Positions 1-5,591 of a stretch of DNA of 12,557 nucleotides are shown piece after piece (the first letter of the stretch is position 1; every line of letters starts with the position of its first letter). The notes beneath the pieces are model-generated. The model did no database searches and was not told where the DNA came from. It saw nothing but the letters and a program-made list of their open reading frames with translations. This stretch comes from Anthropogastromicrobium sp963626545. GTDB lineage: Bacteria; Bacillota; Clostridia; Lachnospirales; Lachnospiraceae. The stretch covers positions 1 to 12,557 of the forward strand of contig CAVFYJ010000097.1 in NCBI GenBank assembly GCA_963626545.1. The letters are read 5' to 3'. The position numbers and the translations under genes are program-made.

Positions 1-54
1 TCACTACGACTGGGCAGTTACAAGCCCACTACCTTTAGGTGGTGGGTAGTTGAC
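1..54 (+). mobile_element. Right end of an IS200/IS605-type element (partial)
   Basis: Bases 25-33 and 38-46 form a 9-bp hairpin with one T.G pair and a TTTA tetraloop, followed 3 nt later by TTGAC (50-54). A strong subterminal hairpin closed by a TTGAC-like pentamer is the usual right end of IS200/IS605 elements, where it also forms the 3' scaffold of the TnpB guide RNA. A second, competing 5-bp pairing exists between 11-15 and 24-28. No transposase or tnpB coding sequence can be recognised in the few bases available, so the body of the element, if present, lies left of the window. The family call rests on remembered similarity and structure, not on a database match. An isolated right-end remnant is equally possible. 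Confidence 0.6.
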
Positions 55-71
55 ATGGAGGATTGGATTTT

Positions 72-968
72 ATGAATACACAACAATTAGAGTGCTTTGT
101 ACATGTAGCAGATCGCCTTAACTTTACAAAAGCAGCAGAAGAACTCTGTATTTCTACACCTGCTGTTTCCAACCACATACGAAATTTGGAGGACGAGCTA
201 AACACACCTCTCTTCATTCGGACTTCAAAGGTCGTAAAGCTTACTGAGACTGGTTCTTTGTTTTACAGTGAAGCAAAAAGTATTTTGGAAAAAATGGATA
301 TGGCAGAAAAAAAGGTCCGCAAACTTGCGAACCAGAAACTAACAGTCCTTCGAGTCGGCTGTTCCTGCCAAGCAGAATTACACTCAATGGAGCGAACGCT
401 GCACGATCTTCGACTTGAATTTCCCAATATGTATCCACAAATCATTATTCAGGATTATTTCCAATTAAAATCCTTATTTGATAACGGACAGTTGGATGTG
501 GTAATTGCGACAAAAGATATGATAGACGGAATTCATGACTGTGTTTTCAAAAAGGCAAAGACGATCAAAAGCTACGCGGTATTATCACCAGAGTCCTCAC
601 TCGCAAAACGGACAGCGCTTTCTTTTTGCGACCTTGAAAATGTTCCATTAATTACGCTGCATCCAAGATACATTCCGTTCCAATATGGAAATCGTCTGCA
701 GGAACTCATTGCACTTCATTCGCAAAATCATTTTCATATTTTATGTGAGCACGACCAGTCTGCCCTTTTACTTGCAAAATGCAATTACGGAGTAGCCATT
801 CTTCCTGAAATTTATATACCAGCTTCCACCGATGATCTGATCATCCTACCATTTACCGATGAGCAGGTAATCATCGAATATGGAATTGCATATCATAAAA
901 ATAGCCGTGAAAAGCATGTGCGAAAATTTATCCAATATTTTTGCGATGATCTTGAAGCTGAAAGTTAA
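72..968 (+). CDS. LysR-family transcriptional regulator
   Basis: This 298-residue protein has standard LysR length. Residues 1-60 carry the winged helix-turn-helix (QQLECFVHVADRLNFTKAAE, then STPAVSNHIRNLEDELNTPLF). A linker helix follows to about residue 87, then a periplasmic-binding-protein-like effector domain that starts near LRVGCSCQAEL and contains GQLDVVIAT. LysR proteins are cytoplasmic DNA-binding activators or repressors that respond to a small co-inducer, and this one's ligand cannot be read from the sequence. I chose ATG at 72 because GGAGG at 57-61 sits 10 nt upstream. A TTG at 63 would be only 1 nt from that site. The ribosome binding site begins 3 nt after the putative IS end, so the native upstream promoter has probably been displaced. 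The usual divergently transcribed target gene is not visible. The downstream genes are convergent. Confidence 0.93.
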   Translation: MNTQQLECFVHVADRLNFTKAAEELCISTPAVSNHIRNLEDELNTPLFIRTSKVVKLTETGSLFYSEAKSILEKMDMAEKKVRKLANQKLTVLRVGCSCQAELHSMERTLHDLRLEFPNMYPQIIIQDYFQLKSLFDNGQLDVVIATKDMIDGIHDCVFKKAKTIKSYAVLSPESSLAKRTALSFCDLENVPLITLHPRYIPFQYGNRLQELIALHSQNHFHILCEHDQSALLLAKCNYGVAILPEIYIPASTDDLIILPFTDEQVIIEYGIAYHKNSREKHVRKFIQYFCDDLEAES

Positions 969-981
969 TCTACAAACAAAA

Positions 982-1014
982 ACAGGAAAATTGTTTTTGG
1001 TACAATTTTCCTGT
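982..1014 (-). terminator. Intrinsic terminator of the CarD-like operon
   Basis: A perfect 13-bp inverted repeat (982-994 with 1002-1014) encloses a 7-nt loop. Read on the minus strand it is followed at once by a T-rich run (TTTTTGTTTG, complement of 972-981), 61 nt past the CarD-like stop codon. On the plus strand no T-tract follows the stem, so it would end the convergent LysR transcript less well, although the hairpin lies only 13 nt past that stop codon. Confidence 0.85.
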
Positions 1015-1075
1015 CGAAATCTATATTTCTATCTATATCTACTATTCATCCATTTTTATATTCGGTATACCGTTT

Positions 1076-1579
1076 TCATCCTAGCGCCATATAAAGGCGC
1101 TTTGTGGAAGAGGCCGGTGATTCATTAAATGCAACGGCAAATTCTTCGCTCAGCAAATGCTCCACTTTTCGTTTAAACCGTCGCTCGGTCTCACCAAGCT
1201 TTCTTCCCTTCTCCATTGTCTGCTCTTCCTTTTCGCAGATTTCTTTAAATAACTGCAAATGTTTCCCCACATCACTGGCCGATAAAAGTTCTCTGTAATG
1301 TGCTTCCAGCAAGGATACCTTCGTTGAACGCGACGGCTTTACCTGCATTTTTCTTAAACAGGCTAACTGTGCAATAGCCTCATCCTGCGTCATTGCCATC
1401 TTCATTTCTTCCTCTGCCTTTACCGGAATGTAGATGCGTTCATTGGCTGTCGTGAATGGCGGCCGCAGTGTATAATATTCTTTCTCACCCCCTGGCAAAA
1501 ACTTCAGTTTGCCAATTGCTTCAATTCTACACACTCCCGCATTTCCATACATGATATATTGTCCAATATGATATTTCAT
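1076..1579 (-). CDS. CarD/CdnL-family transcriptional regulator
   Basis: This 167-residue protein is close to the usual CarD/CdnL length. Residues 1-60 match the CarD/CdnL/TRCF RNA polymerase-interacting module (start YHIGQYIMYGNAGVCRIEAIG, then YYTLRP and ERIYIPV). The rest is a charged, mostly helical C-terminal region (for example EKGRKLGETERRFKRKVEHL). In characterised bacteria these proteins bind the RNA polymerase beta subunit and stabilise open promoter complexes, often at rRNA promoters. That role is transferred from the family. I chose ATG at 1579 because AGGA lies 9 nt upstream. ATG at 1585 is only 3 nt from that site, and a longer TTG reading would overlap the upstream gene. It lies 16 nt after the small gene's stop codon and shares its promoter (1882-1910) and terminator (982-1014). 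Confidence 0.85.
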   Translation of the reverse strand: MKYHIGQYIMYGNAGVCRIEAIGKLKFLPGGEKEYYTLRPPFTTANERIYIPVKAEEEMKMAMTQDEAIAQLACLRKMQVKPSRSTKVSLLEAHYRELLSASDVGKHLQLFKEICEKEEQTMEKGRKLGETERRFKRKVEHLLSEEFAVAFNESPASSTKRLYMALG

Positions 1580-1595
1580 TTGCATTTTTCCTGGC

Positions 1596-1835
1596 TTAGT
1601 CAAAATAATTTCCAATAGGCTGCTGGTTGTTCTGCTTTTTCAATGTCACAAGAATTGAACCATCTGGCTGTACATTCTCCTCCATAATCTTAAACTTGAT
1701 GCCACGGCGGGTCATAAGCGCTTTATAAGTCTCATACTCTTTCTGAATCTGTGCTTTATTAAACTCAGATGGATATCCATCCTTTGACTGAAAACAAATC
1801 GTCTGTAACAGGCAGGCTGCTTTTACTCTTTTCAT
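1596..1835 (-). CDS. Small conserved hypothetical protein upstream of the CarD-like gene
   Basis: This 79-residue protein belongs to no family I can name. It starts MKRVKAACLLQTICFQSKDG, has a helical charged middle (QKEYETYKALMTRRGIKFKI) and ends in a probable beta-rich segment (QPDGSILVTLKKQ) with an acidic tail. No signal peptide or membrane segment is apparent. I have an impression that similar small proteins occur in other Lachnospiraceae, but this is not verified. ATG at 1835 is chosen because AAAGGAG ends 10 nt upstream. An alternative ATG at 1859 has GAGG only 4 nt before it and would add eight residues. It is the first gene of a two-gene unit with the CarD-like regulator, so it may act with it. 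Confidence 0.7.
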   Translation of the reverse strand: MKRVKAACLLQTICFQSKDGYPSEFNKAQIQKEYETYKALMTRRGIKFKIMEENVQPDGSILVTLKKQNNQQPIGNYFD

Positions 1836-1881
1836 CTCTACAATACTCCTTTCATTCAACCTCTTTCATTTGACGTTTACT

Positions 1882-1910
1882 ATTATACACCAAAAATGTA
1901 TATTTTTCAA
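1882..1910 (-). promoter_or_regulatory. Sigma-A-type promoter of the small-ORF/CarD-like operon
   Basis: On the minus strand, TTGAAA (complement of 1905-1910) and a perfect TATAAT (complement of 1882-1887) are separated by exactly 17 bp. Transcription would begin near 1875, giving a leader of about 40 nt to ATG 1835. This makes the operon independent of the upstream pdxR-like gene. Confidence 0.8.
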
Positions 1911-1964
1911 AGGCGATATTGTACAAAATTCACAATTTCTATAGTAGTCAAAATGCCTACACTA

Positions 1965-3608
1965 TCATTTACATCCAAATAGTTTTGTTGTTTCTTTTCC
2001 TGTTAAAACTTGATTCAAAACCATTACCGCTCTCTTTATATTTTCCACATCGACGGAGGAATAGTTCATGACAAATGTATTTTCAGTATGTGCAAACATA
2101 TCGTGCGAACTTTCTTTTCCTATGTTTTTTGTATCTTCTTTTCGTATATCTTTTCGTGCATTTTCCTTCAAATCTTTTACATAGTAGCGCGACAGCGGGT
2201 CTAGCTTCACACCACCCGCCTTTGCCTTCTCGACAATCTCTACTTCTGTGCAGTTCGACTGGATGTGCATCAGAAAATGAACGCCGGCCTCTTCCTCTTG
2301 TATTGTTATGTATTTTCCAATTGACCCGCTCTTTAGCTCCTTTAAAATGGCATCGCGCTTATTCTGATAATAATTGCGCAGTCGGTTGATGTGCTTTTCA
2401 AAGCTGCCATTCTCCATAAACTGTGCCAGCGTATACTGCTCAAAGTTTGACACGGTACAAGAGTAAAAAGAAAGCTCATTGTAAAAGCGGGTTGCTAAAT
2501 CCTCTGGCAGCACCATGTAGCTGATACGCACGGTAGATGCAAGTGTCTTCGTAAATGTATTGATGTAAATTACCTTACCAGAAATGTCAATGCTTTGCAG
2601 CGTTGGAAATGGCTTTCCGCTTAAGCGAAGCTCACTGTCATAGTCATCTTCTATAACGTAACGTTCCTTTTCCTTTGCTGCCCAACCGAGTAACTCATAG
2701 CGGCGGCTGACCGGCATGACAAGACCAGTTGGAAAATGATGCGATGGCGAGGTATGGATGATGTCAATCTTCTTTTCTTCTAATTCACGAATCGACACGC
2801 CACACTCATCCAGATCGACGTGGCGATAGGATACACCCATACTCTTACAAATTTTGCTGATCTTATGATAGCCCGGATTTTCCACGCCGTAGATCAGATT
2901 TTTTCCGAGCAGTTGAATCAAAAGACCATAGAGATATTCCGTTCCGGCGCCGATGATAATCTGGTGCGGTGCTACCTGCATACCGCGAAAATCCCTTAAG
3001 TAGCGGGCGATTGCATTGCGAAGAGGCAAAATGCCGCCGCAGGGAGGATTGATCATCAGCTGAATACGGTTGTCGTTTAACACACTTCGCACGGTCTTCG
3101 TCCAGATGGTAAATGGGAAGATTTCGCTATCGGTCTGGTTACTAGAAAAATCGGCAAAGTAAGGGGAGGTGGCAACATTAGAAGAATCGTCAAACGTGTT
3201 TGCATTCATACTTGTTTTCGCGCTTGCATTCAGATTTCCCATCACTTGAACTTGATTTTCATTTACTTGGGTTCCTATTGCTTGATTTCCCATTGCTTGA
3301 TTTCCCATTACTTGATTTTCCATCGCTCGTTTCATCATGAGCTTCGCGCCCCGCGCAGCTACCATATCAATATCGGACACATAAAAGCCACGCTTTGGCA
3401 TGGAGTAAATATAACCTTCATCCGAAAGCTGACCATAGGCATTCTCCACGGTAATGACACTTATACCCAGATTTTTCGCAAAAGTACGCTTTGAAGGCAG
3501 CTTCTCTCCAGCGCACAATTTTCCTTGTAAAATGTCGTTTTTGATGCATTTATAGAGCGATTCATAGAGCGAATCTGACCCTGTCGCGGTTAAATTATAT
3601 GTCAACAT
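1965..3608 (-). CDS. pdxR: MocR/PdxR-type regulator (GntR wHTH fused to aminotransferase-like domain)
   Basis: This 547-residue protein has a GntR-type winged helix in residues 1-80 (SLYESLYKCIKNDILQGKLC, then AGEKLPSKR and VITVENAYGQLSDEGYIY). A linker spans about 85-160, followed by a class I aminotransferase-like domain. The PLP lysine is seen in YINTFTKTL (about Lys354), with VIEDDYDSE upstream and VRISYMVLP downstream. MocR proteins use PLP as an effector, and the PdxR branch commonly activates pdxST and represses itself. The divergent pdxST location supports that role. ATG 3608 is preferred over the in-frame TTG at 3626, since family members tend to start MLTY and the candidate promoter would put the 5' end near 3637. 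It is longer than a typical MocR because of two odd insertions: a 15-bp minisatellite in the linker and a lysine-rich stretch at about 475-505. Confidence 0.9.
   Translation of the reverse strand: MLTYNLTATGSDSLYESLYKCIKNDILQGKLCAGEKLPSKRTFAKNLGISVITVENAYGQLSDEGYIYSMPKRGFYVSDIDMVAARGAKLMMKRAMENQVMGNQAMGNQAIGTQVNENQVQVMGNLNASAKTSMNANTFDDSSNVATSPYFADFSSNQTDSEIFPFTIWTKTVRSVLNDNRIQLMINPPCGGILPLRNAIARYLRDFRGMQVAPHQIIIGAGTEYLYGLLIQLLGKNLIYGVENPGYHKISKICKSMGVSYRHVDLDECGVSIRELEEKKIDIIHTSPSHHFPTGLVMPVSRRYELLGWAAKEKERYVIEDDYDSELRLSGKPFPTLQSIDISGKVIYINTFTKTLASTVRISYMVLPEDLATRFYNELSFYSCTVSNFEQYTLAQFMENGSFEKHINRLRNYYQNKRDAILKELKSGSIGKYITIQEEEAGVHFLMHIQSNCTEVEIVEKAKAGGVKLDPLSRYYVKDLKENARKDIRKEDTKNIGKESSHDMFAHTENTFVMNYSSVDVENIKRAVMVLNQVLTGKETTKLFGCK
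3251..3325 (-). repeat. 15-bp tandem repeat inside the pdxR linker
   Basis: Five consecutive 15-bp units lie at 3251-3265, 3266-3280, 3281-3295, 3296-3310 and 3311-3325. The two central ones, CTTGATTTCCCATTG and CTTGATTTCCCATTA, differ at one base. The unit length is a multiple of three, so copy-number change would keep the frame. It encodes a repeated Gln/Asn-rich pentapeptide (variants of GNQAM) between the DNA-binding and aminotransferase-like domains. Confidence 0.85.
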
Positions 3609-3643
3609 CTGATCTTTTTTCTCCAATCTGACCTTACTGAATA

Positions 3644-3672
3644 TATTTATTTTGGGGATTTTCTTATGTCCA
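3644..3672 (-). promoter_or_regulatory. Candidate pdxR promoter
   Basis: On the minus strand, TGGACA (complement of 3667-3672) and TAAATA (complement of 3644-3649) are separated by 17 bp and place the 5' end near 3637, about 29 nt before ATG 3608. The -35 box overlaps the left arm of the inverted repeat described for the pdxST promoter, which fits autoregulation. The boxes are imperfect. Confidence 0.45.
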
Positions 3673-3695
3673 CTTTATGAGTATAATGCAGGACA
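3667..3695 (+). promoter_or_regulatory. pdxST promoter and candidate PdxR operator
   Basis: A perfect TATAAT lies at 3682-3687 and no good -35 hexamer exists 17 bp upstream (TTTTCT at 3659-3664), as expected for an activator-dependent promoter. The inverted arms TGTCC (3667-3671) and GGACA (3691-3695), centres 24 bp apart, flank the -10 box and overlap the divergent pdxR promoter. Binding by PdxR is inferred from position. The predicted start near 3694 leaves an unusually long leader of about 210 nt. Confidence 0.55.
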
Positions 3696-3722
3696 AGTCA
3701 AATGTAAAGCGACAGTTCATGG

Positions 3723-3868
3723 CGACACCCTGAGGTGGATGGCTTTCACGAGGCGATTCCCGTGTGGGAGCGGGCTTACGAAATAACTGAGACAAAAAGG
3801 TGCGTGGAAGGCGCCGCGGGAACAAGGGGCGCCGACGAAACCATCACCGAGGGGCGTTTCGTAACCTT
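3723..3868 (+). ncRNA. Candidate structured RNA, copy A (pdxS leader)
   Basis: The stretch is GC-rich and foldable by eye. The closing helix pairs CCC (3728-3730) with GGG (3852-3854), followed by a tandem G.A pair (3732-3733 against 3849-3850), GGTG with CACC (3734-3737, 3845-3848), ATGG with CCAT (3739-3742, 3841-3844) and TTTC with GAAA (3744-3747, 3837-3840). Inside are ACGAG (3748-3752), a TCCC/GGGA hairpin (3758-3761, 3766-3769) and AGGTGC (3798-3803). AAGGT at 3797-3801 can pair with ACCTT at 3864-3868 outside the helix, which would form a pseudoknot. Copy B at 8085-8235 has the same plan. It would lie in the pdxST 5' leader, so it may be a cis-regulator, or it may be an inserted mobile RNA. 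It does not match the T-box, TPP, lysine, glycine, cobalamin, FMN or glmS consensus as I know them. Confidence 0.55.
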
Positions 3869-3903
3869 CCCACGTACTAACTTTGAAAAAGGAGACAATC
3901 ACT

Positions 3904-4803
3904 ATGGATACTACAAATACTTCTGTCACCGCAACGGAGCGTTATAAATTAAATAAGGAACTGGCCCAGATGTTAAAGGGCGGCGTAATCATGGATGTTA
4001 CCACACCGGAGCAGGCGCGCATCGCTGAGGCCGCTGGCGCATGTGCTGTTATGGCGCTTGAGCGTATCCCGGCTGATATCCGTGCCGCTGGCGGTGTTTC
4101 CCGTATGAGCGATCCGAAGATGATTCGCGGCATTCAGGAGGCAGTCTCCATTCCGGTTATGGCAAAATGCCGTATCGGCCATTTTGTTGAGGCGCAAGTA
4201 CTTGAGGCAATCGACATCGACTACATTGATGAGAGTGAAGTTCTTTCCCCGGCTGACGATGTGTACCATATCAATAAGAGAAACTTCCGTGTTCCGTTTG
4301 TCTGCGGTGCAAAGGATCTTGGCGAGGCGCTTCGCCGTATCAACGAGGGCGCTTCCATGATTCGTACCAAGGGTGAACCGGGAACGGGTGATATCGTGCA
4401 GGCAGTTCGCCATATGAGAAAGATGAACAGCGAAATTCAGAAGCTGACCTCTATGCGCGAGGATGAGCTGTTTGAGGCTGCAAAGGTTCTTCAGGTTCCA
4501 TATGATCTTGTCCTGTATGTTCACAACATGGGACGTCTTCCAGTTGTAAACTTCGCAGCAGGCGGCGTGGCTACTCCTGCCGATGCCGCTCTTATGATGC
4601 AGCTTGGCGCAGAGGGTGTATTCGTTGGTTCTGGTATCTTTAAGTCTGGCAATCCGGCAAAGCGTGCTGCCGCAATCGTAAAGGCTGTCACAAATTATAC
4701 GGACGCAAAGATGATCGCTGAGCTTTCCGCTGATTTGGGTGAGGCTATGGTCGGCATCAACGAACAGGAAATCGCGCTTTTGATGGCAGAAAGAGGCAAA
4801 TAA
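3904..4803 (+). CDS. pdxS: Pyridoxal 5'-phosphate synthase subunit PdxS
   Basis: This 299-residue protein has the full length of the PdxS (SNZ) family. PdxS is the (beta/alpha)8 synthase subunit that condenses ribose 5-phosphate, glyceraldehyde 3-phosphate and ammonia to PLP, and it forms a dodecamer with PdxT. Visible hallmarks are KGGVIMDVTTPEQARIAEAA near the N-terminus with its substrate-binding Asp, ACAVMALERIPADIRAAGGV, the lysine of VMAKCRIGH that forms the first imine, and the second catalytic lysine in IRTKGEPGTG. FAAGGVATPADAALMMQLGA and GVFVGSGIFKS form the phosphate-binding end of the barrel. ATG at 3904 is preferred because GGAG at 3891-3894 lies 9 nt upstream. The in-frame TTG at 3883 precedes that site and would only extend the tail. 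It is the first gene of the pdxST operon. Confidence 0.98.
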   Translation: MDTTNTSVTATERYKLNKELAQMLKGGVIMDVTTPEQARIAEAAGACAVMALERIPADIRAAGGVSRMSDPKMIRGIQEAVSIPVMAKCRIGHFVEAQVLEAIDIDYIDESEVLSPADDVYHINKRNFRVPFVCGAKDLGEALRRINEGASMIRTKGEPGTGDIVQAVRHMRKMNSEIQKLTSMREDELFEAAKVLQVPYDLVLYVHNMGRLPVVNFAAGGVATPADAALMMQLGAEGVFVGSGIFKSGNPAKRAAAIVKAVTNYTDAKMIAELSADLGEAMVGINEQEIALLMAERGK

Positions 4804-4805
4804 GT

Positions 4806-5411
4806 ATGACAATCGCAGTTCTCGCTCTGCAGGGTGCCTTTGCAGAGCATGAAAAAATGATCCGCTCTCTCGGCGCAGACTGTATCGAGCTGCGTCAGGC
4901 GGATGACTTAAAAAAGCATTATGATGGGCTGATTCTTCCGGGCGGCGAAAGTACCGTTCAAGGAAAGCTCCTTCATGAACTTGGCATGTTTGATACCATA
5001 AAAAAGCAGATCGAGGACGGTCTTCCCGTCCTTGCGACCTGCGCAGGAATGATTCTTTTAGCCTCTGCCATTGATGGTCAGATTGCAGGTCAGCCAGACT
5101 CCTATTTTGGCACGCTGCCTGTTCGCGTCAGACGAAATGCCTACGGAAGACAGCTGGCAAGCTTTCACGCCGAAGCAGATGTTGCTGGCATAGGGATTGT
5201 CCCGATGACCTTTATCCGCGCGCCATATGTTGTGGAAATGGATACGGATGCGCTTGCTTCAGGAAAAGGGCAAATCCTTGCCGTTGTGAATGACCGCATC
5301 GTGGGCGTGCGCTACAAGAATCAATTTGCATTCGCATTCCACCCAGAATTGGATCCAGACACTCGCATTCATCAGGCGTTTCTTGACTGCGTGAAGAATT
5401 CTGTTAATTAA
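4806..5411 (+). CDS. pdxT: Pyridoxal 5'-phosphate synthase glutaminase subunit PdxT
   Basis: This 201-residue protein matches the PdxT (SNO) family, a class I glutamine amidotransferase that hydrolyses glutamine and channels ammonia to PdxS. The start IAVLALQGAFAEHEKMIRSL and the oxyanion-hole segment LILPGGESTV are typical. The nucleophile is the Cys of ATCAGMILLA (about residue 79). The His and Glu of the triad are in FHPEL near residue 178. The family more often has GTCAG, so the Ala-Thr is a mild variation. The start codon lies 2 nt after the pdxS stop, with AGAGG in the last pdxS codons as ribosome binding site, so translation is coupled. No promoter is seen between the two genes. A hairpin at 5453-5477 follows. 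Confidence 0.97.
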   Translation: MTIAVLALQGAFAEHEKMIRSLGADCIELRQADDLKKHYDGLILPGGESTVQGKLLHELGMFDTIKKQIEDGLPVLATCAGMILLASAIDGQIAGQPDSYFGTLPVRVRRNAYGRQLASFHAEADVAGIGIVPMTFIRAPYVVEMDTDALASGKGQILAVVNDRIVGVRYKNQFAFAFHPELDPDTRIHQAFLDCVKNSVN

Positions 5412-5452
5412 ACTCTTTTTGCGAAAATCAATCATAGCTTCAAAAACAAAAC

Positions 5453-5477
5453 ATCCGGCAGACAAACGCTGCCGGAT
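5453..5477 (-). terminator. Terminator between convergent pdxT and the HAAS-protein gene
   Basis: A perfect 9-bp stem ATCCGGCAG/CTGCCGGAT (5453-5461, 5469-5477) with a 7-nt loop lies between convergent stop codons. On the minus strand it is followed by GTTTTGTTTTTG (complement of 5441-5452), a good T-tract for the gene ending at 5592. On the plus strand the downstream T-richness is weaker (5478-5500), so it may also end pdxST less efficiently. The rest of 5412-5591 shows only AT-rich sequence with no gene. Confidence 0.75.
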
Positions 5478-5591
5478 ATTATCGATCATTTCTTATTTTT
5501 GCTCAGTCAGATATACTAGTCGAAGTCCATTCTTTCCAAGCCGTTCAAAATATAATAAATACAAATGGAATGTATTGGCAGCTTATTTTAC

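Noticed and set aside
982..1014. Perfect inverted repeat considered as an insertion-sequence end
   Set aside because: Its short loop, following T-tract on the minus strand and position after a stop codon make a terminator the simpler reading.
3251..3325. Possible CRISPR-like repeats
   Set aside because: The 15-bp units are directly adjacent with no spacers and lie in frame within the pdxR gene.
3797..3835. T-box-like stretch (GGAAGGCGCCGCGGG)
   Set aside because: It resembles the T-box antiterminator only loosely. The conserved T-box bulge sequence and a following terminator are absent, and pdxS is not a T-box target.
3735..3947. Open frames of about 70 codons on both strands across the pdxS leader
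   Set aside because: Neither has a ribosome binding site or a recognisable protein pattern. The region is better explained as structured RNA.
3973..4812. 279-codon open frame on the minus strand opposite pdxS
   Set aside because: It lies wholly antisense to the well-supported pdxS, resembles no family, and its start has no ribosome binding site. It is a shadow of codon bias in pdxS.
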